A DNA stretch of 64,000 nucleotides from Opitutaceae bacterium (lineage in GTDB: Bacteria; Verrucomicrobiota; Verrucomicrobiia; Opitutales; Opitutaceae). Both the position numbers and the translations under genes were made by a program. The notes beneath the pieces were generated by a model. It ran no database searches. It was given only the letters and a program-made list of their open reading frames with translations, and was not told the origin of the DNA. Location of the stretch: contig JAQUYL010000010.1 in NCBI GenBank assembly GCA_028691845.1, forward strand, positions 59,100 through 123,099, in the 5' to 3' direction. The number at the start of each line of letters is the position of its first letter. The first letter of the stretch is position 1. Below, piece after piece: positions 34,243 to 43,298 of the stretch.

Positions 34243-35465
34243 ATCGCCGTAAGATACTGATTTTTACCGCCTCTCCCCTTTGCCGCAATCCGCGCGTCGT
34301 GAAGGAGGCGACCACCCTGGGAAGCAACGGTTACGACACCATCGTGCTGACCGTGGCGTTTTCGGACCGCTTCGAACAGATCGATCGCGAGCTGATTGCC
34401 CCGCTGCCATTTCGGCGCGTCGTGCTCGACTGCCTGGGACGGGGGCCGGCTTCGCGCATTCGCCGCTTCCGCGTTCGCAGCATCACCTGGCTTGCCCGCG
34501 CGCTGCTGCACTATCTGCGGGTTGAGACCGCCGCGGCGCTCGGCCCGGCGCGTTCCCTGCTGGCCATGGCCCGCGCGATCCCTGCCGACCTGACCATCCT
34601 GCACACCGAGATCCCTCTCTGGGCGGCACGCCCGCTGGTGGGTCGCGGCCGTCGGGTCGCCGTGGACTTTGAAGACTGGTATTCCGAGGACCTGCTGGAG
34701 TCGGATCGCCGTGCGCGTCCCCGGCGACTGCTCCGGAAAGACGAGGCCTTCGCTCTCCACCGGGCGGCCTATACCACGGCCACGTCTGAGAGCATGGCGG
34801 CGGCCCTCGCGGCTGCCCACGGCGGCATGCGCCCTATCGTCGTACGCAACGTATTCCCATTGCAGCCACGCTCCCGCTTGGAACGGCCACAGGGCAACGA
34901 ACCACCCAGCATCGCCTGGTTTTCCCAGACCATCGGACCGGGGCGCGGGCTTGAGTCGTTCTTCGCCGCGTGGAGCCGTTCGCAACGGCCCAGCCAGGTC
35001 TTCCTGCTGGGTGATGAACGCCCGGGATACCGCGAACAGCTTCTCACTTCCGTGCCGCCGGACCGGCGTTCTAGGATTCTCTTCCAACCCTTCGTGGCGC
35101 CGGACAAACTGCCGGAGGTGCTCGCCGGATTCGATATCGGGCTGGCTTTGGAGCCCACGTCTCCGCCCAACCGGGACGTCACCATTTCGAACAAGATTTT
35201 CCAATATATGAATGCCGGACTGGCCGTCATCGCGACCAGCACTGCCGGCCAGCGCGAAGTGCTGGCGACGGCCCCGGGATGCGGCCTGCTCGTGGAAAAG
35301 GACGATCCGGCCCAGTTTGCCTCCCAACTCGACACTCTTCTCGGCAACACGGAACGGCTGCGCGCCTGCCAGAACGCCGCGCGGGCAGCCGCGGCGACCG
35401 AGTTGTGCTGGGAAAAAGAGTCAGCCCGGTTCCTGCAGGCGGTCGCGGAGGCGCTCAACGTATGA
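34239..35465 (+). CDS. Glycosyltransferase family 4-like (GT-B)
   Basis: 408 residues from ATG 34239; the open frame to 33645 is a shadow of the previous gene. 'LCRNPRVVKEATTLGSNGYDTIVLT', 'VAVDFEDWYSEDLLES', 'TTATSESMAAALAA', donor domain 'SIAWFSQTIGPGRGLESFFAAW', 'PFVAPDKLPEVLAGFDIGLALEPTSPPNRDVTISNKIFQYMNAGLAVIATSTAGQ'. The E-x7-E stretch is replaced by 'SNKIFQYMNAGL', as in GTs of the FucNAc-transferase type. Confidence 0.87.
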   Translation: MNRRKILIFTASPLCRNPRVVKEATTLGSNGYDTIVLTVAFSDRFEQIDRELIAPLPFRRVVLDCLGRGPASRIRRFRVRSITWLARALLHYLRVETAAALGPARSLLAMARAIPADLTILHTEIPLWAARPLVGRGRRVAVDFEDWYSEDLLESDRRARPRRLLRKDEAFALHRAAYTTATSESMAAALAAAHGGMRPIVVRNVFPLQPRSRLERPQGNEPPSIAWFSQTIGPGRGLESFFAAWSRSQRPSQVFLLGDERPGYREQLLTSVPPDRRSRILFQPFVAPDKLPEVLAGFDIGLALEPTSPPNRDVTISNKIFQYMNAGLAVIATSTAGQREVLATAPGCGLLVEKDDPAQFASQLDTLLGNTERLRACQNAARAAAATELCWEKESARFLQAVAEALNV

Positions 35466-36748
35466 AACGCGTCCTGATCGTGAGTCCCCATTTTCCCCCG
35501 ACGAACGCGCCGGACATGCAGCGCATACGGATGAGCCTGCCTTACTTCCGCGACTTTGGTTGGGCTCCCACGATTTTGACCGTAAAATCGTCCTGTGTGG
35601 AAGCCCCCTGCGATCCCCTGCTGGCCGAAACGGTCCCGCTCGACATCGCTATCCACCGCGTCGCTGCGTTGCCGGGACGTTGGACACGGTTGGTGGGTCT
35701 TGGCACCCTCGGGTATCGGGCGTGGTTCCAACTCGCGGTCGCCGGTGCTCGTCTTATCCGCGAACAGCCGCCCGACCTGGTCTATTTTTCCACCACGCAA
35801 TTCCTGGTGACGGCCCTGGGCCGGCGGTGGCGGACGCGTTTCGGCACACCGTTCGTCATCGATGTGCAGGATCCCTGGCGCACCGACTACTACAAACGGC
35901 CGGGGGCACCGCGGCCGCCCGGCGGATGGAAATACCGTTTTGCCCACTGGCAGGCCAAGCGCCTGGAAGAACCATCGTGGCGCGACGCTGCGGGATTCAT
36001 CAGCGTATCGGAGCACTACCTGGCGCAGTTGCGGGCACGCTATCCCTGGTTCGCAAAGAAACCGGCGGCCACCATCCCCTTCGGGGTCTCCGCGGCGGAC
36101 CTCGAATTGGCGCGGCGCAATGAAAGCCTGATTCCCGCCTTTGTCCGCGTGCCGGGAGCGGTGCACCTGGTCAGCGTGGGCGCGGCCGGCCCAATCATGC
36201 AGGCGGCCCTGGAACGGCTGTTCGCCGGCGTGCGGTCGCTGTTGTCTTCCGCGCCGGAGGTTGCGGCCCGGATCCGCTTCCATTTCATCGGCACAAGTTA
36301 CGCCCCACCGGAGCGCGCCACTCCCACTGTGGAACCACTTGCCCGAGCCTGTGGCGTCGGGGCCTTGGTGCGCGAACAGCCGGGGCGCGTCGGTTATTTC
36401 ACCGCCCTGAAGACGATGCTGGCGGCTGATGCCATCGTCATTCCCGGTTCCGACGATCCCGCCTACAATCCGTCGAAACTCGCCACTTGTGCTCTCGTCG
36501 GTAAACCGGTGCTCGCGCTGCATGCCACCGGCTCCGCTTTCGGGAACCTGGCGCACCAGTTCGGGTTTGCCACCCCGGCCGAGCCCGCGTCCGTGGCGGA
36601 TTTCCTGAAATCCCTGGCCGCCGGCCCGACTCCCCCTCCCTCATTTCCCATGGAAAGCGGACCGGTCGCCGGCGACTTTTCGGCGCGGGCTTGCACCCAA
36701 CAACAATGCGAGCTCTTGTCCCGGGCCCTTGCCGCCTCCGGCACCTGA
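35462..36748 (+). CDS. Glycosyltransferase (GT-B, WbuB-like)
   Basis: 428 residues. 'VLIVSPHFPPTNAPDMQRIRMSLPYF' is the N-terminal loop common to GT4 proteins of O-antigen loci; 'FVIDVQDPWRTDYYKRPG', 'DAAGFISVSEHYLAQLRARYPW', 'HLVSVGAAGPIMQAALERLFAGV', 'GYFTALKTMLAADAIVIPGSDDPAYNPSKLATCALVGKPVLAL'. The donor domain is divergent. Coupled to the preceding gene by ATGA. Confidence 0.83.
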   Translation: MKRVLIVSPHFPPTNAPDMQRIRMSLPYFRDFGWAPTILTVKSSCVEAPCDPLLAETVPLDIAIHRVAALPGRWTRLVGLGTLGYRAWFQLAVAGARLIREQPPDLVYFSTTQFLVTALGRRWRTRFGTPFVIDVQDPWRTDYYKRPGAPRPPGGWKYRFAHWQAKRLEEPSWRDAAGFISVSEHYLAQLRARYPWFAKKPAATIPFGVSAADLELARRNESLIPAFVRVPGAVHLVSVGAAGPIMQAALERLFAGVRSLLSSAPEVAARIRFHFIGTSYAPPERATPTVEPLARACGVGALVREQPGRVGYFTALKTMLAADAIVIPGSDDPAYNPSKLATCALVGKPVLALHATGSAFGNLAHQFGFATPAEPASVADFLKSLAAGPTPPPSFPMESGPVAGDFSARACTQQQCELLSRALAASGT

Positions 36749-36750
36749 CC

Positions 36751-38259
36751 ATGAACGACACGGAAAACGGCGCGACTGAACCTGAGCCACCTGCGGCGAC
36801 AAGCCCGGCGGCGCCCGCCGCCCCAGCTGCGCCGACCTCCTACCATCTGCTGGGAGATCGGACGGACCGTGAATTCAGCGGGCTCTTCAAGACCTCCCTG
36901 GGCGTGCTGATCGCGACGATGGTGTACTATGCCTTCACCGCAAACGTCCAGAATCCCCTGCATCTCTACCAGGGACTCGCCATCCTGGTGTTTTCCGTTG
37001 TCCCCACGCTCATCTGGCTGCGGCAGGGCGGCGTCCGGTTCCCGGTTTTCGAACCGATGATGTTTCTGTGCGCCACCTCCTACGCCCTGCCCTTGCTCAA
37101 CGGTCACGCCCAGCTTGTCGACTATCCCCACGAGGTGTTGAGCCGTGCCGGTTGGTATGTCCTGGCGTACCAGGCTTCCGCCCTTCTGGTCTATGCCGCC
37201 GTCAGGGGACAACCAGGCCGCGGGAGATTCTGGACCGAGTCGATCATTTCCTCGCGCTTGGAGCGCAACATGACCTACGGGGTCGTCCTCTCCAGTGTTT
37301 ACACGGGGGTGAGCGTGTTCACCGATTGGATTCCCACCGACCTCGCCAGCGTGCTGCGGGCGGTCTTCTTCGGCATCAGCATTCTCTGCGTGTTTACCAC
37401 CTGCCAGCGATGGGGGAAGGGGGAATTGACCCGCACCGAGAAGGGGATTTTCAGCACCGCCTTCGCCCTGCAGTTGATCTTCCTCTCCACCGGGCTGCTG
37501 CTGATCATGCCGCTTACGCAAATCGGCATCGCCTTGCTGGGCTATCTCTCGGTCGGACGCCGAATGCCCTGGGTGATGGCGGTCGTCCTGTTCGGCCTTT
37601 TCGCCATTTTGCACAATGGCAAGACGCCGATGCGCGAGGTTTATTGGGAGGGACTGAAGCCGGAGCCGAATGTCTGGTTCCTCCCTGGGTTCTTCTCCGA
37701 ATGGATCGGGCACGGATTGACTGTACCCACCTCCGAGAAGCAAGGCATGGCGAGCGCACTGGGCTCGAAACTGCTCGAGCGCACCTCCATCATGCATATC
37801 CTTTGTCTGGTCGTTGCCTGCACCCCCGACCGGCAGCCGCACCTCGACGGGGAGACCTACGGCTATGTTCTGCCGCAACTGATCCCCAGGTTTTTTTGGC
37901 CCGACAAGCCGCGATCCCACATTTCCACCTACCGGCTTTCCGTGTATTATGGTTTGCAGTCCGAGGAGGGGACGCTGAAAACGACCATCGCCTTCGGCAT
38001 GCTGACGGAGGCATACGCGAATTTTGGAATCGGGGGCGTCCTCCTGCTGGGAGCCCTGTTTGGGGGGGGCATCAAGACGATGCAGGTCTTGAGTGCGCAA
38101 AGCCCCATGTTCTCCCTTGCCGGCCTCACCATGGTCCTGCTGACGGCGTGGTCCTTCAATGTCGAGCTGACCATGGCCGCTTGGGTGTCCTCCTTATACC
38201 AGGCAATGATCGCCGTCCTGGGAGTCCCCCTCGTCCTGCGCAGTTTTGTCGGCCTCTAA
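36751..38259 (+). CDS. Wzy-like oligosaccharide repeat-unit polymerase
   Basis: 502 residues. Ala/Pro-rich N-terminus of ~30 residues, then about 11-12 hydrophobic segments. A hydrophilic loop near residues 350-400 has 'DGETYGYVLPQLIPRFFWPDKP', the G-x-Y...IPR-x-x-W-P-x-KP motif seen in many exopolysaccharide polymerases. Family members join lipid-linked repeat units on the periplasmic face. Next gene overlaps or follows closely. Confidence 0.75.
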   Translation: MNDTENGATEPEPPAATSPAAPAAPAAPTSYHLLGDRTDREFSGLFKTSLGVLIATMVYYAFTANVQNPLHLYQGLAILVFSVVPTLIWLRQGGVRFPVFEPMMFLCATSYALPLLNGHAQLVDYPHEVLSRAGWYVLAYQASALLVYAAVRGQPGRGRFWTESIISSRLERNMTYGVVLSSVYTGVSVFTDWIPTDLASVLRAVFFGISILCVFTTCQRWGKGELTRTEKGIFSTAFALQLIFLSTGLLLIMPLTQIGIALLGYLSVGRRMPWVMAVVLFGLFAILHNGKTPMREVYWEGLKPEPNVWFLPGFFSEWIGHGLTVPTSEKQGMASALGSKLLERTSIMHILCLVVACTPDRQPHLDGETYGYVLPQLIPRFFWPDKPRSHISTYRLSVYYGLQSEEGTLKTTIAFGMLTEAYANFGIGGVLLLGALFGGGIKTMQVLSAQSPMFSLAGLTMVLLTAWSFNVELTMAAWVSSLYQAMIAVLGVPLVLRSFVGL

Positions 38260-38278
38260 CCCCGGCTCCTTTCCCCCC

Positions 38279-39466
38279 GTGGCCGCTCCTCTTCCCCGTC
38301 TCGCCGTCATCCTGTCCCACCCGACGCAGTACTACAGTCCGTGGTTCATCTGGCTGGGTGCGCACACGCCTCTCCCCTTCCGCGTGTTCTACCTCTGGGA
38401 CTTCGGCGTGCGGGACACCCGCGATCCGCAATTCGGCACCACCTTCAGATGGGACAGGGATCTGCTGTCCGGCTACGAATCCGAGTTTGTCCCGAACACC
38501 GCTGCCGACCCCGGCACGCATCACTGGCGGGGTCTGTCGAATCCGGCACTCCCGGACCGCCTCGCGGCCTGGCGGCCGGAATGCCTGCTGCTGTTTGGCT
38601 ACAAGTGGTCCGCCCACTTGCGCGCCCTCGCCTGGGCCCGCCGCCACCGGGTTCCCGTGCTCTTCCGCGGCGACTCACATTTTCTTGGCCGCGGGGCCCC
38701 GCCGCTCATCCGCCGCCTGCTGTTGCGACTTCTTTACCGGCAGTTTGCCGGCATCACCTACGTGGGCCAGGCCAACCGCGACTATTTCCGTTTGCTCGGT
38801 GTCCGCGAGGAGCAGTTGTTTTTTGCCCCCCACTCGGTGGACCAAACCCTGTTTGATCCGGCAAATCCAACCGTCCAGGCCGCCGCGGCCGCCCTTCGGA
38901 CGGAGCACGGACTCGCGGGCAAACGCGTGGTCCTCTTTGCCGGCAAGATGTCCGAACGCAAGCAACCCGTGCCGCTGCTGCGGGCGTTCTTGCAGGTCGC
39001 GACGGAGAACGATGCCTTGGTCTTTGTGGGCGAGGGCGATGAGCGCGGTGCGCTCGAGTCGCTGGCGCGGGCCCACCCGGACCGGCGGGTGCGGTTTCTG
39101 CCCTTTGCCAACCAGACCGAGATGCCGGCGCGTTACTTGCTCGCCGACTTTTTTGCCCTGCCCTCCCACGGCTTTTATGAAACCTGGGGCCTGGCCGTGA
39201 ACGAAGCCATGCACATGGGTGTGCCCTGTCTCGTGTCCGATCTCGTCGGCTGCCAGCGCGACCTGGTCCGCCCCGGCGAGACGGGATGGGTTTTCGAGGC
39301 CGGCAATCTGTCCGCCCTCGCGCAGGCGCTCCAGGCCGCCCTCCGCACGCCGCCCGAAGAACTCGCCCGCCTGCGCAGCAAGGTGATCGCCACGATCTCC
39401 CGCTATACCTACGAGCAAACCGCGGCGGGTCTCCTCCAGGCGCTTGCCCATCTGTCTTCCCGATGA
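38279..39466 (+). CDS. Glycosyltransferase family 4 (GT-B)
   Basis: 395 residues from GTG 38279; a TTG at 38246 inside the previous gene is possible but weaker. 'LAVILSHPTQYYSPWFIWL', 'FRGDSHFLGRGAPPLIRRLLLRLLYRQFAGITYVGQANRDYF', 'VVLFAGKMSERKQPVPLLRAFL', 'LVFVGEGDERGALESLA', and the E-x7-E motif 'HGFYETWGLAVNEAMHMGVPCLVSDLVG'. Good GT4 protein. Confidence 0.9.
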   Translation: MAAPLPRLAVILSHPTQYYSPWFIWLGAHTPLPFRVFYLWDFGVRDTRDPQFGTTFRWDRDLLSGYESEFVPNTAADPGTHHWRGLSNPALPDRLAAWRPECLLLFGYKWSAHLRALAWARRHRVPVLFRGDSHFLGRGAPPLIRRLLLRLLYRQFAGITYVGQANRDYFRLLGVREEQLFFAPHSVDQTLFDPANPTVQAAAAALRTEHGLAGKRVVLFAGKMSERKQPVPLLRAFLQVATENDALVFVGEGDERGALESLARAHPDRRVRFLPFANQTEMPARYLLADFFALPSHGFYETWGLAVNEAMHMGVPCLVSDLVGCQRDLVRPGETGWVFEAGNLSALAQALQAALRTPPEELARLRSKVIATISRYTYEQTAAGLLQALAHLSSR

Positions 39467-39513
39467 ATCATCGGCGACATCGTGGCCACTCCGTGGATGG
39501 CCTGTCTCCTGTT

Positions 39514-39527
39514 CGAGCCCGGGCTCG
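39514..39527. repeat. 14-bp perfect palindrome in intergenic gap
   Basis: CGAGCCCGGGCTCG is self-complementary and lies in the 108-base gap between two GT genes, the longest gap in this half of the locus. Could be a protein-binding site or chance in G+C-rich DNA. Confidence 0.4.
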
Positions 39528-39574
39528 CCCGATCGCCCGGACCGTGTCGAACGATCGGCCCTGCCGCTGACCTC

Positions 39575-40741
39575 ATGCGCATCACAATCGTCAACGGATT
39601 CTTCCTGCCGGTGCCGCCGATCAGCGGCGGGGCCACTGAAAAATCATGGTATTGTCTTGGTCGGGAGTTTGCGGCCCGCGGACACACGGTCACCCAGATT
39701 TCCCGTCAATGGCGGTCGTATCCCCCTTCTGAGACCGCCGAAGGCGTCGTGCATGTGCGCCTCAAAGGCTGCGATCACACCCGCCATCTCTGGCGCAATC
39801 TGGTCCACGACTGGTTCTGGTCGTGGCGCGTGTTCCGGGCGTTGCCCGCCGCCGACATCGTCGTCGTCAATTCCGTAATGCTTCCCATCTGGCTCGGCCG
39901 GCTCAAGCCGGCGGCTGGTCGCGTTGTTGTCATGCCCGGCCGCGTTCCCAAGGGCCAATACCGCTTCTATCGCCGGCTGGCGCGCATAATAGCGCCGAGT
40001 GAATTTGTGCGGGAACGCGTCGTGTCCGAGAATCCTGCGCTCGATCCACTGGTGCGGGTTTGCGGTTATCCGATAAACTGGACGCTGATCCAGTCACCGG
40101 CCACCGTCCGCCCGTCTGCCGCCGATCTGCGCTCCGGCCCGGATCTCGTGGTAGGCTACGTCGGACGGCTTCACGAGGAGAAGGGTCTGCTCCTGCTGGC
40201 CGACGCGGCAAGACTACTGGGCAAACAGCCCGGCATTCCACCTTGGCGGCTGTTGGTATGCGGACCATCCGATGTGTCCCGCGGCGGGTCGGGCACCGCT
40301 TTCCGAAACAAGCTCGTCAGCCGGCTTTCGAGCGCGATCCCCGGCGGCCGTTTCCATTTGCTCAACCCCGAGTTCAACGAGCGCGTGCTCGCCGGCATTT
40401 ACCGGCAGCTGGATGTTTTCTGCTACCCGAGCCTGGCGGCACAGGGAGAGACGTTTGGCGTCGCAATCGCCGAGGCCATGGCCGGCGGAGCGGTGCCGGT
40501 TGTCTCCAGCCTGCCCGTATTTTCCGGGCTGATTCGTTCCGGAGCCAACGGACTCGTCTTCGACCATGCCGCGGCCGACGCCCCGGCCCGGCTCGCTGCA
40601 GCCCTTGGGCGCCTGCTGGGTGACGAAGCCCTTCGCAGGCAACTCTCCCTTGCGGCCCAAGAGGACTCACGCCGCTATGATTTTCCAAACTATGCGGAAG
40701 ACCTGCTCGCCGATTTCGCCAGGATCATCCGCCCGGCTTGA
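39575..40741 (+). CDS. Glycosyltransferase family 4 (GT-B)
   Basis: 388 residues from ATG 39575. 'ITIVNGFFLPVPPISGGATEKSWYCLGREFAARGHTVTQIS' is a typical GT4 N-terminus; 'RLARIIAPSEFVRERVV', 'VVGYVGRLHEEKGLLLLADAARLL', 'GRFHLLNPEFNERVLAGIYRQLDVFCYPS', then 'QGETFGVAIAEAMAGGAVPVVSSLPVF' with E-x7-E. Ends before a 60-base gap. Confidence 0.92.
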   Translation: MRITIVNGFFLPVPPISGGATEKSWYCLGREFAARGHTVTQISRQWRSYPPSETAEGVVHVRLKGCDHTRHLWRNLVHDWFWSWRVFRALPAADIVVVNSVMLPIWLGRLKPAAGRVVVMPGRVPKGQYRFYRRLARIIAPSEFVRERVVSENPALDPLVRVCGYPINWTLIQSPATVRPSAADLRSGPDLVVGYVGRLHEEKGLLLLADAARLLGKQPGIPPWRLLVCGPSDVSRGGSGTAFRNKLVSRLSSAIPGGRFHLLNPEFNERVLAGIYRQLDVFCYPSLAAQGETFGVAIAEAMAGGAVPVVSSLPVFSGLIRSGANGLVFDHAAADAPARLAAALGRLLGDEALRRQLSLAAQEDSRRYDFPNYAEDLLADFARIIRPA

Positions 40742-40801
40742 ACCTTCCCCTTCGCGATTGAACCCGACCGCCAATTGCCCATCGTTGCCACCGACCGACC
40801 C

Positions 40802-41365
40802 GTGAACAACGAGCGCCCCTATCTCGGACAAAATTGTCGAACGCCCTATCCTCGGCCGGAAGTGCTCCGCCGCTGGCTATGGCTCTTCGTCCAGTCAACC
40901 CTCTTCCGCTGGAGCCCGCGGCCGTTTCACGGGTTTCGCGCCCGGCTGCTCCGCCTGTTTGGCGCCGATATTCCCGAGCCGGCGCGGGTGGTTGTATTCC
41001 CGACGGTCAAAGTCATGTTCCCGTGGAAACTCTCCCTGGCGCAGCGCACGATGATCGGCCCCGGCACCAACCTCTACAACCTCGGCCCCATCCGGTTGGA
41101 ATATGGCGCCAACATCAGCCAGTTTTGCCATCTTTGCGCAGGCACACATGATTTCACGCGCTGGGACATGCCGCTGCTGACAAAACCCATTGTGCTCGGT
41201 CAGAATGCCTGGCTCGGCACCGATGTTTTTGTCGGCCCGGGCGTGACTGTCGGCGAATTGTGCGTAGTGGGAGCCCGGTCGGTGGTCGTCAAGGATCTGC
41301 CGCCGCGCACAGTCTGTGCCGGCTCCCCCTGCCGCCCCCTGCGCGCCAGGCCAACTCCCAGCTAG
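40802..41365 (+). CDS. WcaF/Vat-like hexapeptide acetyltransferase
   Basis: About 187 residues from GTG 40802 (TTG 40775 is an alternative). 'LWLFVQSTLFRWSPRPFHGFRARLLRLFGADIP' is the helical lead-in of WcaF-type colanic-acid acetyltransferases. Beta-helix repeats follow: 'MIGPGTNLYNLGPIRLEYGANISQFCHLCAGTHDF' with catalytic His, 'PIVLGQNAWLGTDVFVGPGVTVGELCVVGARSVVVKDLPPRTVCAGSPCRPL'. Acetylates a sugar of the polymer. Confidence 0.9.
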   Translation: MNNERPYLGQNCRTPYPRPEVLRRWLWLFVQSTLFRWSPRPFHGFRARLLRLFGADIPEPARVVVFPTVKVMFPWKLSLAQRTMIGPGTNLYNLGPIRLEYGANISQFCHLCAGTHDFTRWDMPLLTKPIVLGQNAWLGTDVFVGPGVTVGELCVVGARSVVVKDLPPRTVCAGSPCRPLRARPTPS

Positions 41366-41372
41366 TCGGACC

Positions 41373-42164
41373 ATGCCCAGGCGAATGCAACCACTCAGGC
41401 GTCTCCTCGCACGCGTGAGCCGCCAATTGGTTTTTCAGCGCCGCCTGCCGGCCCGTTTTGGCCGCTCTCCATTGTGGGTGTCGCCAGCTGCGGCCCTCTC
41501 TTACTATCGTTCTCTCGACAGCGGCAATTGGCAGGATCTCTACGACTTTGCAGAATATTGTGTGCAGCCCGGCGACACCGTGTGGGATATAGGTGCCAAC
41601 GTCGGCGTGTTCTCCTTTGCCGCAGCGCATTGTGCCAGAGCTGGAGGCCACGTGCTTGCTGTCGAAGCCGATAGCTGGCTCGTTCAGCTCATCCGGCGGT
41701 CGGCACGAATCCCGCAGCATGGTGCCACCCCGGTGGAAGTGCTTTGCGTTGCGGCAGCCGAAGGCATCGGACTGCAGACGTTTGATGTCCCCCGACTGAC
41801 ACGCTCCTGCGCCCACCTCACGACATTCCAAGGCGCCGGTGATGATATCGTCGGCTCCACTTATGAGACCTATCCGGTGGTGACAATTTCGCTCGACTGG
41901 CTGCTAGCCCATCGCCCGCCTCCTGCAGTGCTCAAGATCGACGTCGAAGGCGCGGAATGCGCGCTCCTGGCCGGTGCCCGCACTATTCTGGGGCAGCACC
42001 GCCCAAGGATTCTGTTGGAGGTTTTTGACCGCAACGCAGATGCAGTTACCTCCCTTTTGACGCAATTCGGCTACGAGCTCTACGATTTCACCGCTGGCTG
42101 GGCCGGACGCCATCACATAACCCGCGCCGCATATAACACCCTGGCGTTGCCTCGGTCAGCATAG
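41373..42164 (+). CDS. FkbM family methyltransferase
   Basis: 263 residues. 'DTVWDIGANVGVFSFAAAHCARAGGHVLAVEADSWLVQLIRRS' is the canonical FkbM SAM-binding region. 'VVTISLDWLLAHRPPPAVLKIDVEGAECALLAGARTIL' and 'RPRILLEVFDRNADAVTSLLTQFGYELYDF' complete the family pattern. The most typical of the four FkbM proteins here. Starts 7 bases after the acetyltransferase stop. Confidence 0.92.
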   Translation: MPRRMQPLRRLLARVSRQLVFQRRLPARFGRSPLWVSPAAALSYYRSLDSGNWQDLYDFAEYCVQPGDTVWDIGANVGVFSFAAAHCARAGGHVLAVEADSWLVQLIRRSARIPQHGATPVEVLCVAAAEGIGLQTFDVPRLTRSCAHLTTFQGAGDDIVGSTYETYPVVTISLDWLLAHRPPPAVLKIDVEGAECALLAGARTILGQHRPRILLEVFDRNADAVTSLLTQFGYELYDFTAGWAGRHHITRAAYNTLALPRSA

Positions 42165-42167
42165 GTC

Positions 42168-43298
42168 ATGCGTTTCTGCCACATCGTGCCCAGTCTTGCG
42201 GATCGCCACGGTGGCCCGTCAAAATCTGTCCGGGCCCTCGCTAACGCTCAAGCCAGCATCGGGGAAGCCGTCGATCTTCTTACCTCCATTGAACCCGGCA
42301 CAGACATTCCATCGCCTGAAGGCAATCTGGCGCTGATTCGCACGTTTCCCCGCATCGCTCCTCGCTGGCTCTGTCGCGCCCCCGCCCTCAACCGCCATCT
42401 CGCCGCATCCGCCTACGATTGCGTGCACAACCACGCGCTCTGGCTACTCACCCTGCATTACGCCCATATCGCGACCCAATCCAAGCGTGTGCCTCTCGTA
42501 ATATCCCCGCGAGGCATGCTGAGCGGATGGGCCTACACGCACCGCCGGTGGCGCAAACGGCTGGCCGAGTTGTTCGTGCATCCTGGCGCTTTCCGCGATG
42601 CCGCCGGCTGGCATGCAACCAGTCCCGAGGAAGCCGACGACATCCGTGCCCTCGGGTTCCGGCAGCCGGTGTGCGTGGCGCCCAACGGCATCGATCCTCC
42701 CACCGACACTCAATGCGCAGAGGCGCGCCGCGAGTGGCTCGCGCGCGCTCCGCAGCTCGGCGCCCGGCGCGTCGCCCTCTTCTACTCCCGCTTCCACCGC
42801 AAGAAGCGGCTGCGGGAGCTCATCGACCTCTGGTTGTCGGCACCCCGCGGTGACTGGCTGTTGCTGCTCGTCGGCCTGCCCGAGGAATACTCTGTCGCCG
42901 AAATCCAGGGATGGATTGACGCGGCGGCCGGCCGTGACCGAATCCTCGTCTTCGATGGCACCGCCGCCCCGCCTCCCTATGCGATCGCTTCGCTCTTCCT
43001 GTTGCCGTCGCATTCGGAGAATTTCGGCATGGTGGTCGCCGAGGCGCTGGCTGGCGGCGTGCCCGCTCTCGTCACCGACACCACACCCTGGCGCCCACTG
43101 GAGGCGGCAGGTGCCGGCTGGTGTGTTCCTTGGACCAGCTACGCGGTTACGCTCCAAACAGCCCTCGCGACGCCGCCCGCCGAGCTGGCAGCCCATGGCA
43201 CGCACGGCCGCCGCTGGGTGATCGAAAACTACTCCTGGGAGAAGTCTGCCCTCCTCCTCCTCAACTTCTACCACCATCTTGCCGATGTCCGCCGCTGA
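42168..43298 (+). CDS. Glycosyltransferase family 4 (GT-B)
   Basis: 376 residues. 'FCHIVPSLADRHGGPSKSVRALANAQASIG', 'HNHALWLL', 'PLVISPRGMLSGWAYTHRRWRKRLAELF', 'VALFYSRFHRKKRLRELIDLWL', and E-x7-E in 'SHSENFGMVVAEALAGGVPALVTDTTPW'. Closely follows the layout of GT4 proteins with a PRGML motif. Last 14 bases overlap the next gene. Confidence 0.92.
   Translation: MRFCHIVPSLADRHGGPSKSVRALANAQASIGEAVDLLTSIEPGTDIPSPEGNLALIRTFPRIAPRWLCRAPALNRHLAASAYDCVHNHALWLLTLHYAHIATQSKRVPLVISPRGMLSGWAYTHRRWRKRLAELFVHPGAFRDAAGWHATSPEEADDIRALGFRQPVCVAPNGIDPPTDTQCAEARREWLARAPQLGARRVALFYSRFHRKKRLRELIDLWLSAPRGDWLLLLVGLPEEYSVAEIQGWIDAAAGRDRILVFDGTAAPPPYAIASLFLLPSHSENFGMVVAEALAGGVPALVTDTTPWRPLEAAGAGWCVPWTSYAVTLQTALATPPAELAAHGTHGRRWVIENYSWEKSALLLLNFYHHLADVRR

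Noticed and set aside
34769..36556. 595-codon open frame on the minus strand
   Set aside because: Entirely antisense to two glycosyltransferase genes with clear motifs; composition (runs of Arg, Gly, Pro) is that of a shadow frame in G+C-rich DNA.
37068..39200. 710-codon open frame on the plus strand
   Set aside because: Overlaps the polymerase and the following GT in another frame; no motif, low-complexity Arg/Pro/Ser composition.
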